A DNA stretch of 11,671 bases from Bacteroidales bacterium (GTDB taxonomy: Bacteria; Bacteroidota; Bacteroidia; Bacteroidales; UBA932), in assembly GCA_016293535.1 (NCBI GenBank), contig JAEDEB010000066.1, positions 1 to 11,671 on the forward strand, written 5' to 3'. Each line of letters begins with the position of its first letter. The stretch's first letter is position 1. Made by a program: the position numbers and the translations under genes. Shown in pieces: positions 6,097 to 11,671 of the stretch. The notes below the pieces were generated by a model that saw only the letters and a program-made list of their open reading frames with translations, did no database searches and had not been told where the DNA came from.

Positions 6097-7311
6097 TCAA
6101 AGGGTAGCCCTGAAAAGCAGAGAGCTGTCCCCGTAACTGAGGAAACGGAAGCCGTGAGCCATTGCATACTCGTATATCGGTCGCCAGTTCCCTCCGACAA
6201 AAGCGGATATAAGCAGGAGCAAGGTACTCTGCGGCTGATGGAAATTGGTCACAAGCATATCCACGACTCTGAATCTGAATCCCGGAACGATGATGATCCT
6301 GGTGCCTACTCGAAGTTCATCGAGTCCGTTGGCTTTCAGCCAAGCTATAAGAGCGCCAAGCGCCTCTTCCGTCGTATATGCATATTCCCTTTCGTACGGT
6401 TCCCATTGACCAACGTCACCAGGGCATCCGTTCTCTATGCACTTTACACCTATATAATATAAGGATTCAAGCGTTCTTACAGAAGTCGTACCCACGGCTA
6501 CGACTTTGCCCTTCCGCCCGGACAGCGACTCCAGGAAGTCAAGCGTCACGACAAAGGGCTCACGGTGCATACTGTGTTCTGCCACGCGCTCCGACTTGAC
6601 GGGCAGGAAGGTCCCGGCCCCCACGTGCAGGCAGACGGTCTCAAGAGCGACACCCCTGTCGGACAATTCTTTGCGCACAGTTTCAGTAAAATGAAGACCA
6701 GCTGTCGGAGCCGCGACAGAACCGCGAAGACGCGCATATACGGTCTGATAGCGTTCAAGGTCCACGCTCTCGGTATCACGGTTGAGATAGGGAGGAATAG
6801 GGATGGTCCCGCAGATCTCGAGTACCTTGGAGAAAGGCGCCCTGTTGTCCCATACAAACTCTACAATCGAAGTATCGGCTTCGCGACGGACCATACGTGC
6901 AGTCAGGTTCATGCCATCGACATCCCTGCTCGCGCCCGGATTTGTCAGATAGAGCACATCGCCCTTCCATTTCTTGACATTTCCGACTATGCATCGCCAC
7001 TGTACGGATCTGGTTTCGGCGAAATTCACATTATATTCCGCCGGCGAATATGGCTCGAGGCAGAAAATCTCGATATGAGCGCCACTGGCACGGTGGAAAT
7101 GCAGCCTCGCCGGGACAACCCTGGTATCATTGAAAACCATCAGCGCATCGCTGGGAATATGGGAGGGGAGATTGCGGAAGATATCCTCAGTGATATCACC
7201 GTCCTTGAAGATCAGCTGTTTCGATGAGTCTCTTTCATCGAGTGGATATTTTGCTATCCTATCCTCAGGGAGTTCATAGTTGTAATCCCTTATGTCTATT
7301 TCTGGTATCAT
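6097..7311 (-). CDS. queA: S-adenosylmethionine:tRNA ribosyltransferase-isomerase
   Basis: A 404-residue enzyme that moves the ribosyl part of SAM onto 7-aminomethyl-7-deazaguanine at the tRNA wobble position to form epoxyqueuosine. Family signatures: DYNYELPEDRIAKYP near the start (9-23), FNDTRVVPARL (60-70), GSVAAPTAGLHFT (197-209), VGTTSVRTLES, NFHQPQSTL (356-364), and the C-terminal RFLSYGDSSLLF. It is about 50 residues longer than E. coli QueA. Much of the extra length lies between VRTLES and IIIVPGFRFR, where a segment rich in charged and aromatic residues (WEPYEREYAY, then an alanine-rich helix) is inserted; this long form is familiar in Bacteroidota. The start at 7311 follows a predicted promoter and an 18-bp palindrome. 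The downstream gap to the acyltransferase holds a repeat element, so the two may be transcribed separately. Confidence 0.95.
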   Translation of the reverse strand: MIPEIDIRDYNYELPEDRIAKYPLDERDSSKQLIFKDGDITEDIFRNLPSHIPSDALMVFNDTRVVPARLHFHRASGAHIEIFCLEPYSPAEYNVNFAETRSVQWRCIVGNVKKWKGDVLYLTNPGASRDVDGMNLTARMVRREADTSIVEFVWDNRAPFSKVLEICGTIPIPPYLNRDTESVDLERYQTVYARLRGSVAAPTAGLHFTETVRKELSDRGVALETVCLHVGAGTFLPVKSERVAEHSMHREPFVVTLDFLESLSGRKGKVVAVGTTSVRTLESLYYIGVKCIENGCPGDVGQWEPYEREYAYTTEEALGALIAWLKANGLDELRVGTRIIIVPGFRFRVVDMLVTNFHQPQSTLLLLISAFVGGNWRPIYEYAMAHGFRFLSYGDSSLLFRATL

Positions 7312-7331
7312 TAGTCAATAGCTGAATTCTG

Positions 7332-7349
7332 TATTTGCCGCGGCAAATA
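7332..7349. promoter_or_regulatory. Perfect 18-bp palindrome at the queA promoter (candidate operator)
   Basis: TATTTGCCGCGGCAAATA is its own reverse complement over all 18 bases. It stands out as a GC core in an AT-rich region, 21 bases upstream of the queA ATG. It overlaps the minus-strand -7 element at 7344-7351. A palindrome of this length and position is typical of a dimeric repressor site, but no regulator is known. Confidence 0.55.
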
Positions 7350-7351
7350 TA
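7344..7351 (-). promoter_or_regulatory. Predicted -7 element for queA
   Basis: The minus strand reads TATATTTG, matching TAnnTTTG, 32 bases upstream of the queA start. There is no clear -33 TTG at the right distance. It overlaps the 18-bp palindrome. Confidence 0.5.
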
Positions 7352-7385
7352 ATCAAAATGCCATAGAAGGGATTATGTGTGATGT

Positions 7386-7487
7386 TGACTTTTGTAATCA
7401 GTGGCAGGATTCAGTATCGTTTACAGATGTAACCATTTGTAAATAATTTTTGGAAAGTCCTACTCATTCTTGTGTTTACTTTTGTAA
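7386..7487. promoter_or_regulatory. Left cluster of TTACAnnTGTAA-like candidate operators
   Basis: Four sites: TGACTTTTGTAA (7386-7397), TTACAGATGTAA (7421-7432, a perfect 5+2+5 inverted repeat), AACCATTTGTAA (7431-7442, overlapping the previous one) and TTACTTTTGTAA (7476-7487, inside GTTTACTTTTGTAAAT). They lie between the queA promoter and the centre of the AT-rich region. The -7 promoter consensus TAnnTTTG partly resembles the motif, so some matches may be promoter-like rather than operators. Confidence 0.45.
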
Positions 7488-7674
7488 ATGAGTTTCTAAT
7501 TTCGCCTTGGTGATGATTAGCTCCTTCGCATAGTTAACTTTTGTTTCATAAGAGGATTTTATGAAGGAATTTTAACCATTCTATATTGTTGTATATTAGC
7601 CCATTATCGTGCTTTATCGTTATTGATTATTTGTCAATTTTTGAGAATCTGGCTTGATTTTGGCTCCTAAAGCA

Positions 7675-7686
7675 AAACATTTGTAA
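7675..7686. promoter_or_regulatory. Isolated TTACAnnTGTAA-like site
   Basis: AAACATTTGTAA has a full right half and a degenerate left half of the motif. It lies between the two clusters. Confidence 0.3.
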
Positions 7687-7788
7687 ATATTAGGAATGTA
7701 TTTCTTTATATATCAGCAATTTAATTACATTCTATATATCCGATACTTTAAATCTAAATATTTCATCGATACATCGCAGACTGGTTGT

Positions 7789-7848
7789 TCACATTTCTAA
7801 ACCTCGGATTATTCACATATCTACACAAAATTATTCTTACATTTGTAA
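7789..7848. promoter_or_regulatory. Right cluster: three operator-like sites at exact 24-bp spacing before the regulator
   Basis: TCACATTTCTAA (7789-7800), TCACATATCTAC (7813-7824) and TTACATTTGTAA (7837-7848) start 24 bases apart each. All fit an extended pattern TnACATnTnTAnAC. The last is a perfect 5+2+5 inverted repeat ending 16 bases before the regulator ATG. It contains TACATTTG (7838-7845), a match to the -7 promoter element. This layout is what negative autoregulation by the adjacent XRE protein would look like; that is an inference. Confidence 0.5.
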
Positions 7849-7864
7849 ACAATTTGCGATTGAC

Positions 7865-8449
7865 ATGGATACAAGATTACAACAGTTTCTTGCCGCAGAA
7901 AATATTTCCCAGGCACAACTTGCGGACACTCTAAAAGTGGCGCGTGCAAGCGTTTCCCATATAATTGCCGGTAGAAACAAGCCTGGTTATGATTTCATTT
8001 CCAGTTTGCTGCGCTGCTACCCTACTCTCAATCCCGACTGGCTCATAAACGGGAAGGGCAAGATGTACAGAACAGCTGCCGATAATGCCTCTTCCGTGCC
8101 GGGTGAAAGTGGAAATGTCGTAGTTGAGGATGACGACCTGCTCTTTCCGGATTCCGAGACTATAGCACCCCAGGACTCCCCTTCCATTCAAACATCTATT
8201 ATACAGACCAATACAACAAGTCAATTGCAGCCTGACATCAAACATAGGCAAGCTGACATCAGTCAATTGCAGCCTGACATCAAACACAGTCAAGCTGACA
8301 TCAGTCAATTCCAGTCTGAGATTAAACACAGGCAAGCTGACATCAGCCAATTGCAGCCTGAGATCAGGCAGAGGCAAGCTGAGATTAAACAGAGGAAAGC
8401 GGTTCGCATAGTTGTTCTTTACGACGACGGTACATATCAGGAACTCTGA
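7865..8449 (+). CDS. XRE-family HTH regulator with 14-residue tandem repeats
   Basis: A 194-residue probable DNA-binding protein. Residues 4-68 form a phage-repressor-like helix-turn-helix domain (helix 2-turn-helix 3 around SQAQLADTLKVARASVSHII, ending in NPDWLINGKGKMYR, a typical closing segment of Bacteroidota XRE proteins). An acidic, Ser/Thr-rich linker (70-118) follows. Four tandem 14-residue repeats of the type SQLQPDIKHRQADI occupy 119-174, with a partial fifth (KQRKA), then a short strand-forming tail RIVVLYDDGTYQEL. Each 14-mer is two seven-residue units ending in D/E-I; Leu/Ile spacing of 3 and 4 suggests heptads, though a proline in the first half-unit argues against a simple coiled coil. 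No peptidase (LexA/S24) domain is present. The tail resembles the C-terminus of other small Bacteroidota HTH proteins. The gene follows a cluster of operator-like sites, suggesting autoregulation. Its targets are unknown. Confidence 0.85.
   Translation: MDTRLQQFLAAENISQAQLADTLKVARASVSHIIAGRNKPGYDFISSLLRCYPTLNPDWLINGKGKMYRTAADNASSVPGESGNVVVEDDDLLFPDSETIAPQDSPSIQTSIIQTNTTSQLQPDIKHRQADISQLQPDIKHSQADISQFQSEIKHRQADISQLQPEIRQRQAEIKQRKAVRIVVLYDDGTYQEL
8219..8386 (+). repeat. Four 42-bp tandem repeats inside the regulator gene
   Basis: Units at 8219-8260, 8261-8302, 8303-8344 and 8345-8386 follow each other without gaps, and a half unit follows at 8387. Units 1 and 2 differ at only two positions (ATAGG against ACAGT), while unit 4 is the most diverged. 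The period is a multiple of three, so copy-number changes would keep the reading frame and alter only protein length. Confidence 0.95.
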
Positions 8450-8521
8450 TCAGAACATTGCAACACCGAAAACAGTTTGTCAAAGTATTCCTTTCTGGCG
8501 AGAAATCGTGTAAATTTTATG

Positions 8522-8529
8522 TATGTTTG
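8522..8529 (+). promoter_or_regulatory. Predicted -7 element for the dihydroorotate dehydrogenase-like gene and cinA
   Basis: TATGTTTG fits TAnnTTTG and lies 45 bases upstream of the ATG at 8575, in the 125-base gap after the regulator. No TTG is present at the -33 spacing. A separate promoter here is plausible but weakly supported. Confidence 0.4.
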
Positions 8530-8574
8530 CACTGCGTTCCGGGCCTGACGGCGAAACGGGACGCTTTTGTTGAA

Positions 8575-9459
8575 ATGGCATACGACAAGGTTCATACATT
8601 ACTCTCACTGATGATGCATATCCCACTCTTTGGATTCATTGTCAGTTTGCTTTACAAGCGCAAATACCCATCCCTCCAGCGCGAAGTGTGTGGCATAACT
8701 TTCCCAAATCCGCTCGGACTGGGAGGCGGAGTCGACATTAACGGGGAGTATTTCAACCGTATCGCAGACGCCGGTTTCGGCTTCGTTGAGTTCGGTTCCG
8801 TAACACCGAGGCCCCAAGAGGGCAGACTTCCGAACAAAGGCCTGAAATACGCCCTAAACATGCTCCGCAAGAACCATCCCAAGGCCATAATAGGGGCCAA
8901 TATCTGCAAGAATACAAATACCAGTTCCACAGATGCTCCGATGGACTATGAGCGTTGTCTGGCGCTGCTGTATGATTTGGTGGACATGTTCATAGTCAAC
9001 ATATCCAGCCCTACCTCCAGCTCCATTTACGAACTCCAGGAAATCGACAACCTCGCGGAAATCGTCGACAAACTCCTTTCGATGAGGATGTATTTCAACG
9101 AATACCGCCCCATTTTCATCAAGATATCCCCTGACAACACTCGCCAGCAGCTCGACGACATAGTCGATTATTGCCTGCGCTCCGGTGTGGACGGAATCGT
9201 GGCTTGCAATCTCAGCCGCGACGGATCCCAGGAGGAACTTTTTCAGAAAAGCCTTAAAACTGTCAAATACATCAAAGAAAAATCCAGAGGACTTCTTCCT
9301 ATCATTGGAAGCGGAGGGATACGGACTCCGGAGCAGGCTCTGGAGATGCTCGAGAGCGGCGCAAGCCTGATAGAGATATGTACGGCGTTCGTGACTGAAG
9401 GTCCGTCCCTCGTGCGCAAGACTCTCAAATATCTTGACAGCAAAAGCAGAAAACAATAA
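8575..9459 (+). CDS. Dihydroorotate dehydrogenase class 2-like flavoprotein, divergent active site
   Basis: A 294-residue TIM-barrel flavoprotein related to quinone-dependent PyrD. Family landmarks: an N-terminal hydrophobic helical part (HTLLSLMMHIPLFGFIVSLLYK, 7-28), NPLGLGGG (45-52), FGSVTPRPQ (73-81), IGANICKN (106-113), VNISSP (141-146), IKISPD (182-187), ACN (210-212) and the phosphate-binding IIGSGGI (243-249). Compared with E. coli PyrD, from memory, several substrate contacts are altered. The Lys of LDKDG is Ile55. The segment carrying NRMGFNN is absent, making the protein about 20 residues shorter there. The second Asn of NISSPNT is Thr147. The GGLSG loop is missing. A longer frame begins at a TTG at 8458, but the alignment and the gene layout favour the ATG at 8575. 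It is 16 bases upstream of cinA, likely one operon. It may not be a true dihydroorotate dehydrogenase. Confidence 0.8.
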   Translation: MAYDKVHTLLSLMMHIPLFGFIVSLLYKRKYPSLQREVCGITFPNPLGLGGGVDINGEYFNRIADAGFGFVEFGSVTPRPQEGRLPNKGLKYALNMLRKNHPKAIIGANICKNTNTSSTDAPMDYERCLALLYDLVDMFIVNISSPTSSSIYELQEIDNLAEIVDKLLSMRMYFNEYRPIFIKISPDNTRQQLDDIVDYCLRSGVDGIVACNLSRDGSQEELFQKSLKTVKYIKEKSRGLLPIIGSGGIRTPEQALEMLESGASLIEICTAFVTEGPSLVRKTLKYLDSKSRKQ

Positions 9460-9475
9460 AGCAAATCTGATAATT

Positions 9476-10768
9476 ATGTCTTCTGTCCATACAGCTTCAA
9501 TCTGCACAATAGGCGATGAGATTCTCATCGGTCAGATTGTAGATACGAATTCCTCTGCAATAACCAGGGAGCTTGGTGCGCTTGGCATAAGAACAAGCAG
9601 GATGATCTCCATAGGAGACGACCACGACACCATAGTTTCCGAGTTATGTAATGAATTGAAATACAATAATATAGTAATAACTACCGGAGGTCTTGGACCA
9701 ACTAAGGACGACATAACCAAGCAGGCCCTTGCAGATCTTTTCGGCAGCAAAGGATGGCATATCCACGAGGGACAGCTTGCTAAAGTCCACGAGATACTCC
9801 ACCATAGGGGCATTGACGTACTTGAGGTCAACAGGAACCAGGCACTTGTGCCTGACGGCTGCGAAGTGATAGTCAACAAAAGAGGCACAGCTCCGATAAT
9901 GGTATTCCGCTTCGAAGAGGAAAGGTTCGGACACAAAGCTGTACTCTACTCGCTTCCAGGAGTGCCTTTCGAAGCCCTGAACGCGCTTCCGGACATAGTA
10001 GACGATGTAAAGAAACACTTTGCATTGAATGACATAAGTCATCGTACTATAATGACTTACGGAATTGCAGAGTCCGCGCTGTCGAAACTCATAGAAAATT
10101 GGGAGGACGCCCTTCCGGAAGATATGCATCTTGCTTACCTGCCGAACACAATTACAGGAGTAAGACTCAGACTGTCGGTTTACGGCGGAGACAGAACGAA
10201 ACACGAAGCAGCCCTCAAGAGTCAGATTGACGCGCTGAGGGATATAGCAGGAGAATATATCTATGCATATTCGGACACAAGTCTCCAGGCTACAATTGGC
10301 GAACTTCTGAGAAATCAGGGATGGACTCTCAGTTGCGCAGAGTCCTGCACGGGAGGATTGATCTCTGAACTTATCGTTTCCGTTCCGGGCAGTTCAGATT
10401 ATTACCTCGGTTCAGTGACCTCTTATGCGAACTCGGTAAAACAGCAGGTGCTGGGAGTGCCGGAAGAAATCATCGTCAGTCACGGAGCTGTCAGTTCCGA
10501 GTGTGTGCGCCGCATGGCTGAAGGCGTGAGACGTCTTACAGGGTCGGACTTCGCAGTAGCAACGTCCGGAATTGCAGGCCCCACCGGGGGCTCGGAAGAG
10601 AAACCTGTAGGCCTTGTATGGATAGGGATAGCCTCTCCTAGAGGGAGTTTCACAAGGAGTTTTGTTTATAAAAATGACAGAAAGCGAAATATGGAGCGCT
10701 TTGCTGCCACTGCCCTCAATTTACTTCGGCTCGAAATACTTGAAAACACTAAAAGACAATGTATATAA
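9476..10768 (+). CDS. cinA: CinA: nicotinamide-nucleotide amidohydrolase / competence-damage protein
   Basis: A 430-residue two-domain cytoplasmic protein. The N-terminal MoaB/MogA-like domain (about 5-170, COG1058) has IGDEILIGQIVDTN (12-25) and TTGGLGPTKDD (69-79). The C-terminal PncC domain (about 275-425) has CAESCTGG (287-294, with the catalytic serine) and GIAGPTGG (365-372) followed by KPVGLVWIG. Family members deamidate nicotinamide mononucleotide for NAD recycling, and the N-terminal domain can hydrolyse ADP-ribose in some species. The start at 9476 (MSSVHTASICTIGDE) puts the conserved strand near the N-terminus; a longer frame from a TTG at 9434 would overlap the preceding gene and adds no conserved sequence. 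Length is normal. The stop codon lies inside a strong hairpin. Confidence 0.94.
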   Translation: MSSVHTASICTIGDEILIGQIVDTNSSAITRELGALGIRTSRMISIGDDHDTIVSELCNELKYNNIVITTGGLGPTKDDITKQALADLFGSKGWHIHEGQLAKVHEILHHRGIDVLEVNRNQALVPDGCEVIVNKRGTAPIMVFRFEEERFGHKAVLYSLPGVPFEALNALPDIVDDVKKHFALNDISHRTIMTYGIAESALSKLIENWEDALPEDMHLAYLPNTITGVRLRLSVYGGDRTKHEAALKSQIDALRDIAGEYIYAYSDTSLQATIGELLRNQGWTLSCAESCTGGLISELIVSVPGSSDYYLGSVTSYANSVKQQVLGVPEEIIVSHGAVSSECVRRMAEGVRRLTGSDFAVATSGIAGPTGGSEEKPVGLVWIGIASPRGSFTRSFVYKNDRKRNMERFAATALNLLRLEILENTKRQCI

Positions 10769-10805
10769 CATTTAAGTTAGCATTGCTAACAAAAATGTTA
10801 TATAC
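10761..10805. terminator. Bidirectional hairpin terminator between cinA and the DUF2807 gene
   Basis: GTATATAACATTT (10761-10773) pairs perfectly with AAATGTTATATAC (10793-10805). Inside it, GTTAGC (10776-10781) pairs with GCTAAC (10785-10790) around an ATT loop; the only break is an AA/AA mismatch. This gives 19 base pairs in 45 bases. The cinA stop codon (10766-10768) is inside the left arm, and the opposing gene's stop is four bases past the right arm. T-rich tracts follow on both sides (TTATTTCTTC rightward, TTGTCTTTTAG leftward). Confidence 0.78.
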
Positions 10806-10808
10806 GAA

Positions 10809-11671
10809 TTATTTCTTCTTATATTTTGTATCCCCTGCCCTTGTCATTGTGGAATTTACTATTCTTACCACATCAATATTAGGCTTTCCATTGAAGACGA
10901 GATGACTGCTGCCCATCAAATCGACCTTCAGGAATGAGGTCGAATTGACCTCGCAGAGGGCACTGTTCATGAGGGCCACGTCAGCCTGCTCGGCCACCAG
11001 TCCGTCGGAGTATATGGACGACGAATTGCTACCCTCCACACTGAACTTGTTGGCAGTTCCCGTCAGCGTAAGTATAGACTGGCTCTCGGACTTCACCGCA
11101 ATATTCTTTGTTTCGACATTGATGTTGACATTTGCGGAACCGGCAGTTCCAACAGCCATGCTCGAACAGTTGAGCGCAAAAGTCGCCGACGAATTGCCGG
11201 AAGCATCAACGGTAATCGAATTGGTGTAGATGTCAAATCTCGCCTGACTCTTGTTTCCCATCTTTACTGAAACATCCTGGGCATCGAGGGTAAGATTACG
11301 GATCACAGCGTTATTCTTCAATTCGATCTTGGCAATGGCCGCCTTGATGTTGTCCTCCGAATACAGCACAGCGTTGTCGAAAAGCGAGATTCCGTTGATT
11401 GTAGGCGCATATACTTCAGCACGGAGAACCGGAACTATTGCATTCTTGCCCTTCAGAGCCTTCTTCACTTCCGGAGGAAAACTCTTCTCATCCACCTCGA
11501 GACAAAGAGTGTTTCCCTTGACGTAAACCTTTACATAATCGGCTATAAGTTGGTCAGCCACAATCTTTGTCGAATATGTAGCGCCGTAACAGAGCTTGAC
11601 TTCGAAATACTTTCTTGCCTCTATCGATGTAAACTGCGAGTAGTCCTGCTTGCTCTCAACGTTCTGGGCAT
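10809..11671 (-). CDS. DUF2807 (putative auto-transporter adhesin head domain) protein, 5' end beyond the window
   Basis: The frame is open to the right edge, so the gene is longer than the 250 codons from the in-frame GTG at 11561. The extra visible residues (AQNVESKQDYSQFTSIEARK, then YFEVKLCYGATYSTKIVAD) complete the family's opening segment, FTSIE-x5-FEVKL. The protein then runs as a repetitive beta structure, with many short Ser/Asn/Thr-rich strands such as NAVIRNLTLDAQDVSVKM and SSSIYSDGLVAEQADVAL, as expected for a right-handed beta-helix-like DUF2807 domain. It ends with a basic KYKKK. AQN at the visible N-terminus could be just after a signal peptide cleavage site, which would place the mature protein outside the cytoplasm; the signal itself is not in the window. 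The function of this family is not established. Confidence 0.85.
   Translation of the reverse strand, partial: AQNVESKQDYSQFTSIEARKYFEVKLCYGATYSTKIVADQLIADYVKVYVKGNTLCLEVDEKSFPPEVKKALKGKNAIVPVLRAEVYAPTINGISLFDNAVLYSEDNIKAAIAKIELKNNAVIRNLTLDAQDVSVKMGNKSQARFDIYTNSITVDASGNSSATFALNCSSMAVGTAGSANVNINVETKNIAVKSESQSILTLTGTANKFSVEGSNSSSIYSDGLVAEQADVALMNSALCEVNSTSFLKVDLMGSSHLVFNGKPNIDVVRIVNSTMTRAGDTKYKKK

Larger units (their letters stand above)
7312..7864. other. 553-base AT-rich non-coding region between divergent queA and the XRE regulator
   Basis: No plausible gene is present on either strand; only very short frames occur. The stretch is clearly richer in A and T than its neighbours. It holds the queA promoter and palindrome at its left end, and repeated TTACAnnTGTAA-like sites in two clusters (7386-7487 and 7789-7848) plus one at 7675-7686. 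A DnaA-box-like TTATTCACA lies at 7809-7817. The middle (about 7500-7670) shows no structure I can name. Confidence 0.7.

Noticed and set aside
7312..7864. Chromosomal replication origin
   Set aside because: Only one perfect DnaA-box match and one near match were found, no dnaA or parAB genes are adjacent, and GC-skew cannot be judged from this window.
7312..7864. preQ1 riboswitch for queA
   Set aside because: The predicted queA leader is only about 25-30 bases and shows no C-rich pseudoknot pattern; queA is also not a usual target.
8219..8386. CRISPR array
   Set aside because: The 42-bp units are contiguous with no spacers and are translated in frame as part of the regulator.
7865..8449. 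Prophage or integrated element around the XRE regulator
   Set aside because: No integrase, phage structural genes, att-like repeats or tRNA are present; the flanking genes are housekeeping.
8458..8574. TTG-initiated extension of the dihydroorotate dehydrogenase-like gene
   Set aside because: Non-ATG start, no conserved residues, and a -7-like element lies within it.
9434..9475. TTG-initiated extension of cinA
   Set aside because: It overlaps the end of the preceding gene and adds nothing conserved; the ATG at 9476 fits the family.

Overview
The window looks like a piece of a Bacteroidales (Bacteroidota) chromosome. Supporting signs are housekeeping genes typical of that order (a lysO split into two genes, a dNK-family deoxynucleoside kinase, the long form of queA, an HRD-type acyltransferase and a DUF2807 'head-domain' protein) and several copies of the Bacteroidota -7 promoter element TAnnTTTG just upstream of gene starts. 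I cannot name a genus. No rRNA, tRNA, transposase, integrase or CRISPR array was seen.

Layout. (1) Positions 1-1661, minus strand: an apparent operon reading deoxynucleoside kinase, a lipoprotein-type peptide deformylase, then the two halves of the lysine exporter LysO; the second half runs off the left edge. (2) Positions 1662-1762: a compact divergent promoter region. (3) Positions 1763-4792, plus strand: the 23S rRNA methyltransferase rlmD, a 66-residue protein carrying the six-cysteine signature of the ferredoxin-thioredoxin reductase catalytic subunit, an acidic protein of unknown function, and a Ca2+/Na+ antiporter of the YrbG type. (4) Positions 4819-7311, minus strand: queA (queuosine biosynthesis) followed by a PlsC-like acyltransferase that has its own promoter. 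A short repeat-and-hairpin element lies between them. (5) Positions 7312-7864: a 553-base AT-rich non-coding stretch with several palindromic TTACAnnTGTAA-like sites, next to (6) a plus-strand XRE-type regulator with near-identical 42-bp tandem repeats inside its coding sequence. (7) Positions 8575-10768, plus strand: a divergent dihydroorotate dehydrogenase-like flavoprotein and cinA (NMN deamidase/competence-damage protein). (8) A strong hairpin between convergent genes, then the 3' part of a minus-strand DUF2807 surface-type protein cut by the right edge.

Most of the content is housekeeping: nucleotide salvage, RNA modification, ion and amino-acid export, and lipid synthesis. The parts that deserve a second look are the regulator with its repeat-rich protein and cluster of candidate operators, the dihydroorotate dehydrogenase homologue that appears to have lost orotate-contacting residues, the exported peptide deformylase, the minimal ferredoxin-thioredoxin-reductase-like protein, and the intergenic repeat element after queA.

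Several obvious open frames start too far upstream. I moved the starts of the kinase (to 1661), the acyltransferase (to 5973), the dihydroorotate dehydrogenase-like gene (to 8575) and cinA (to 9476). I also treated the DUF2807 gene as continuing past the right edge.
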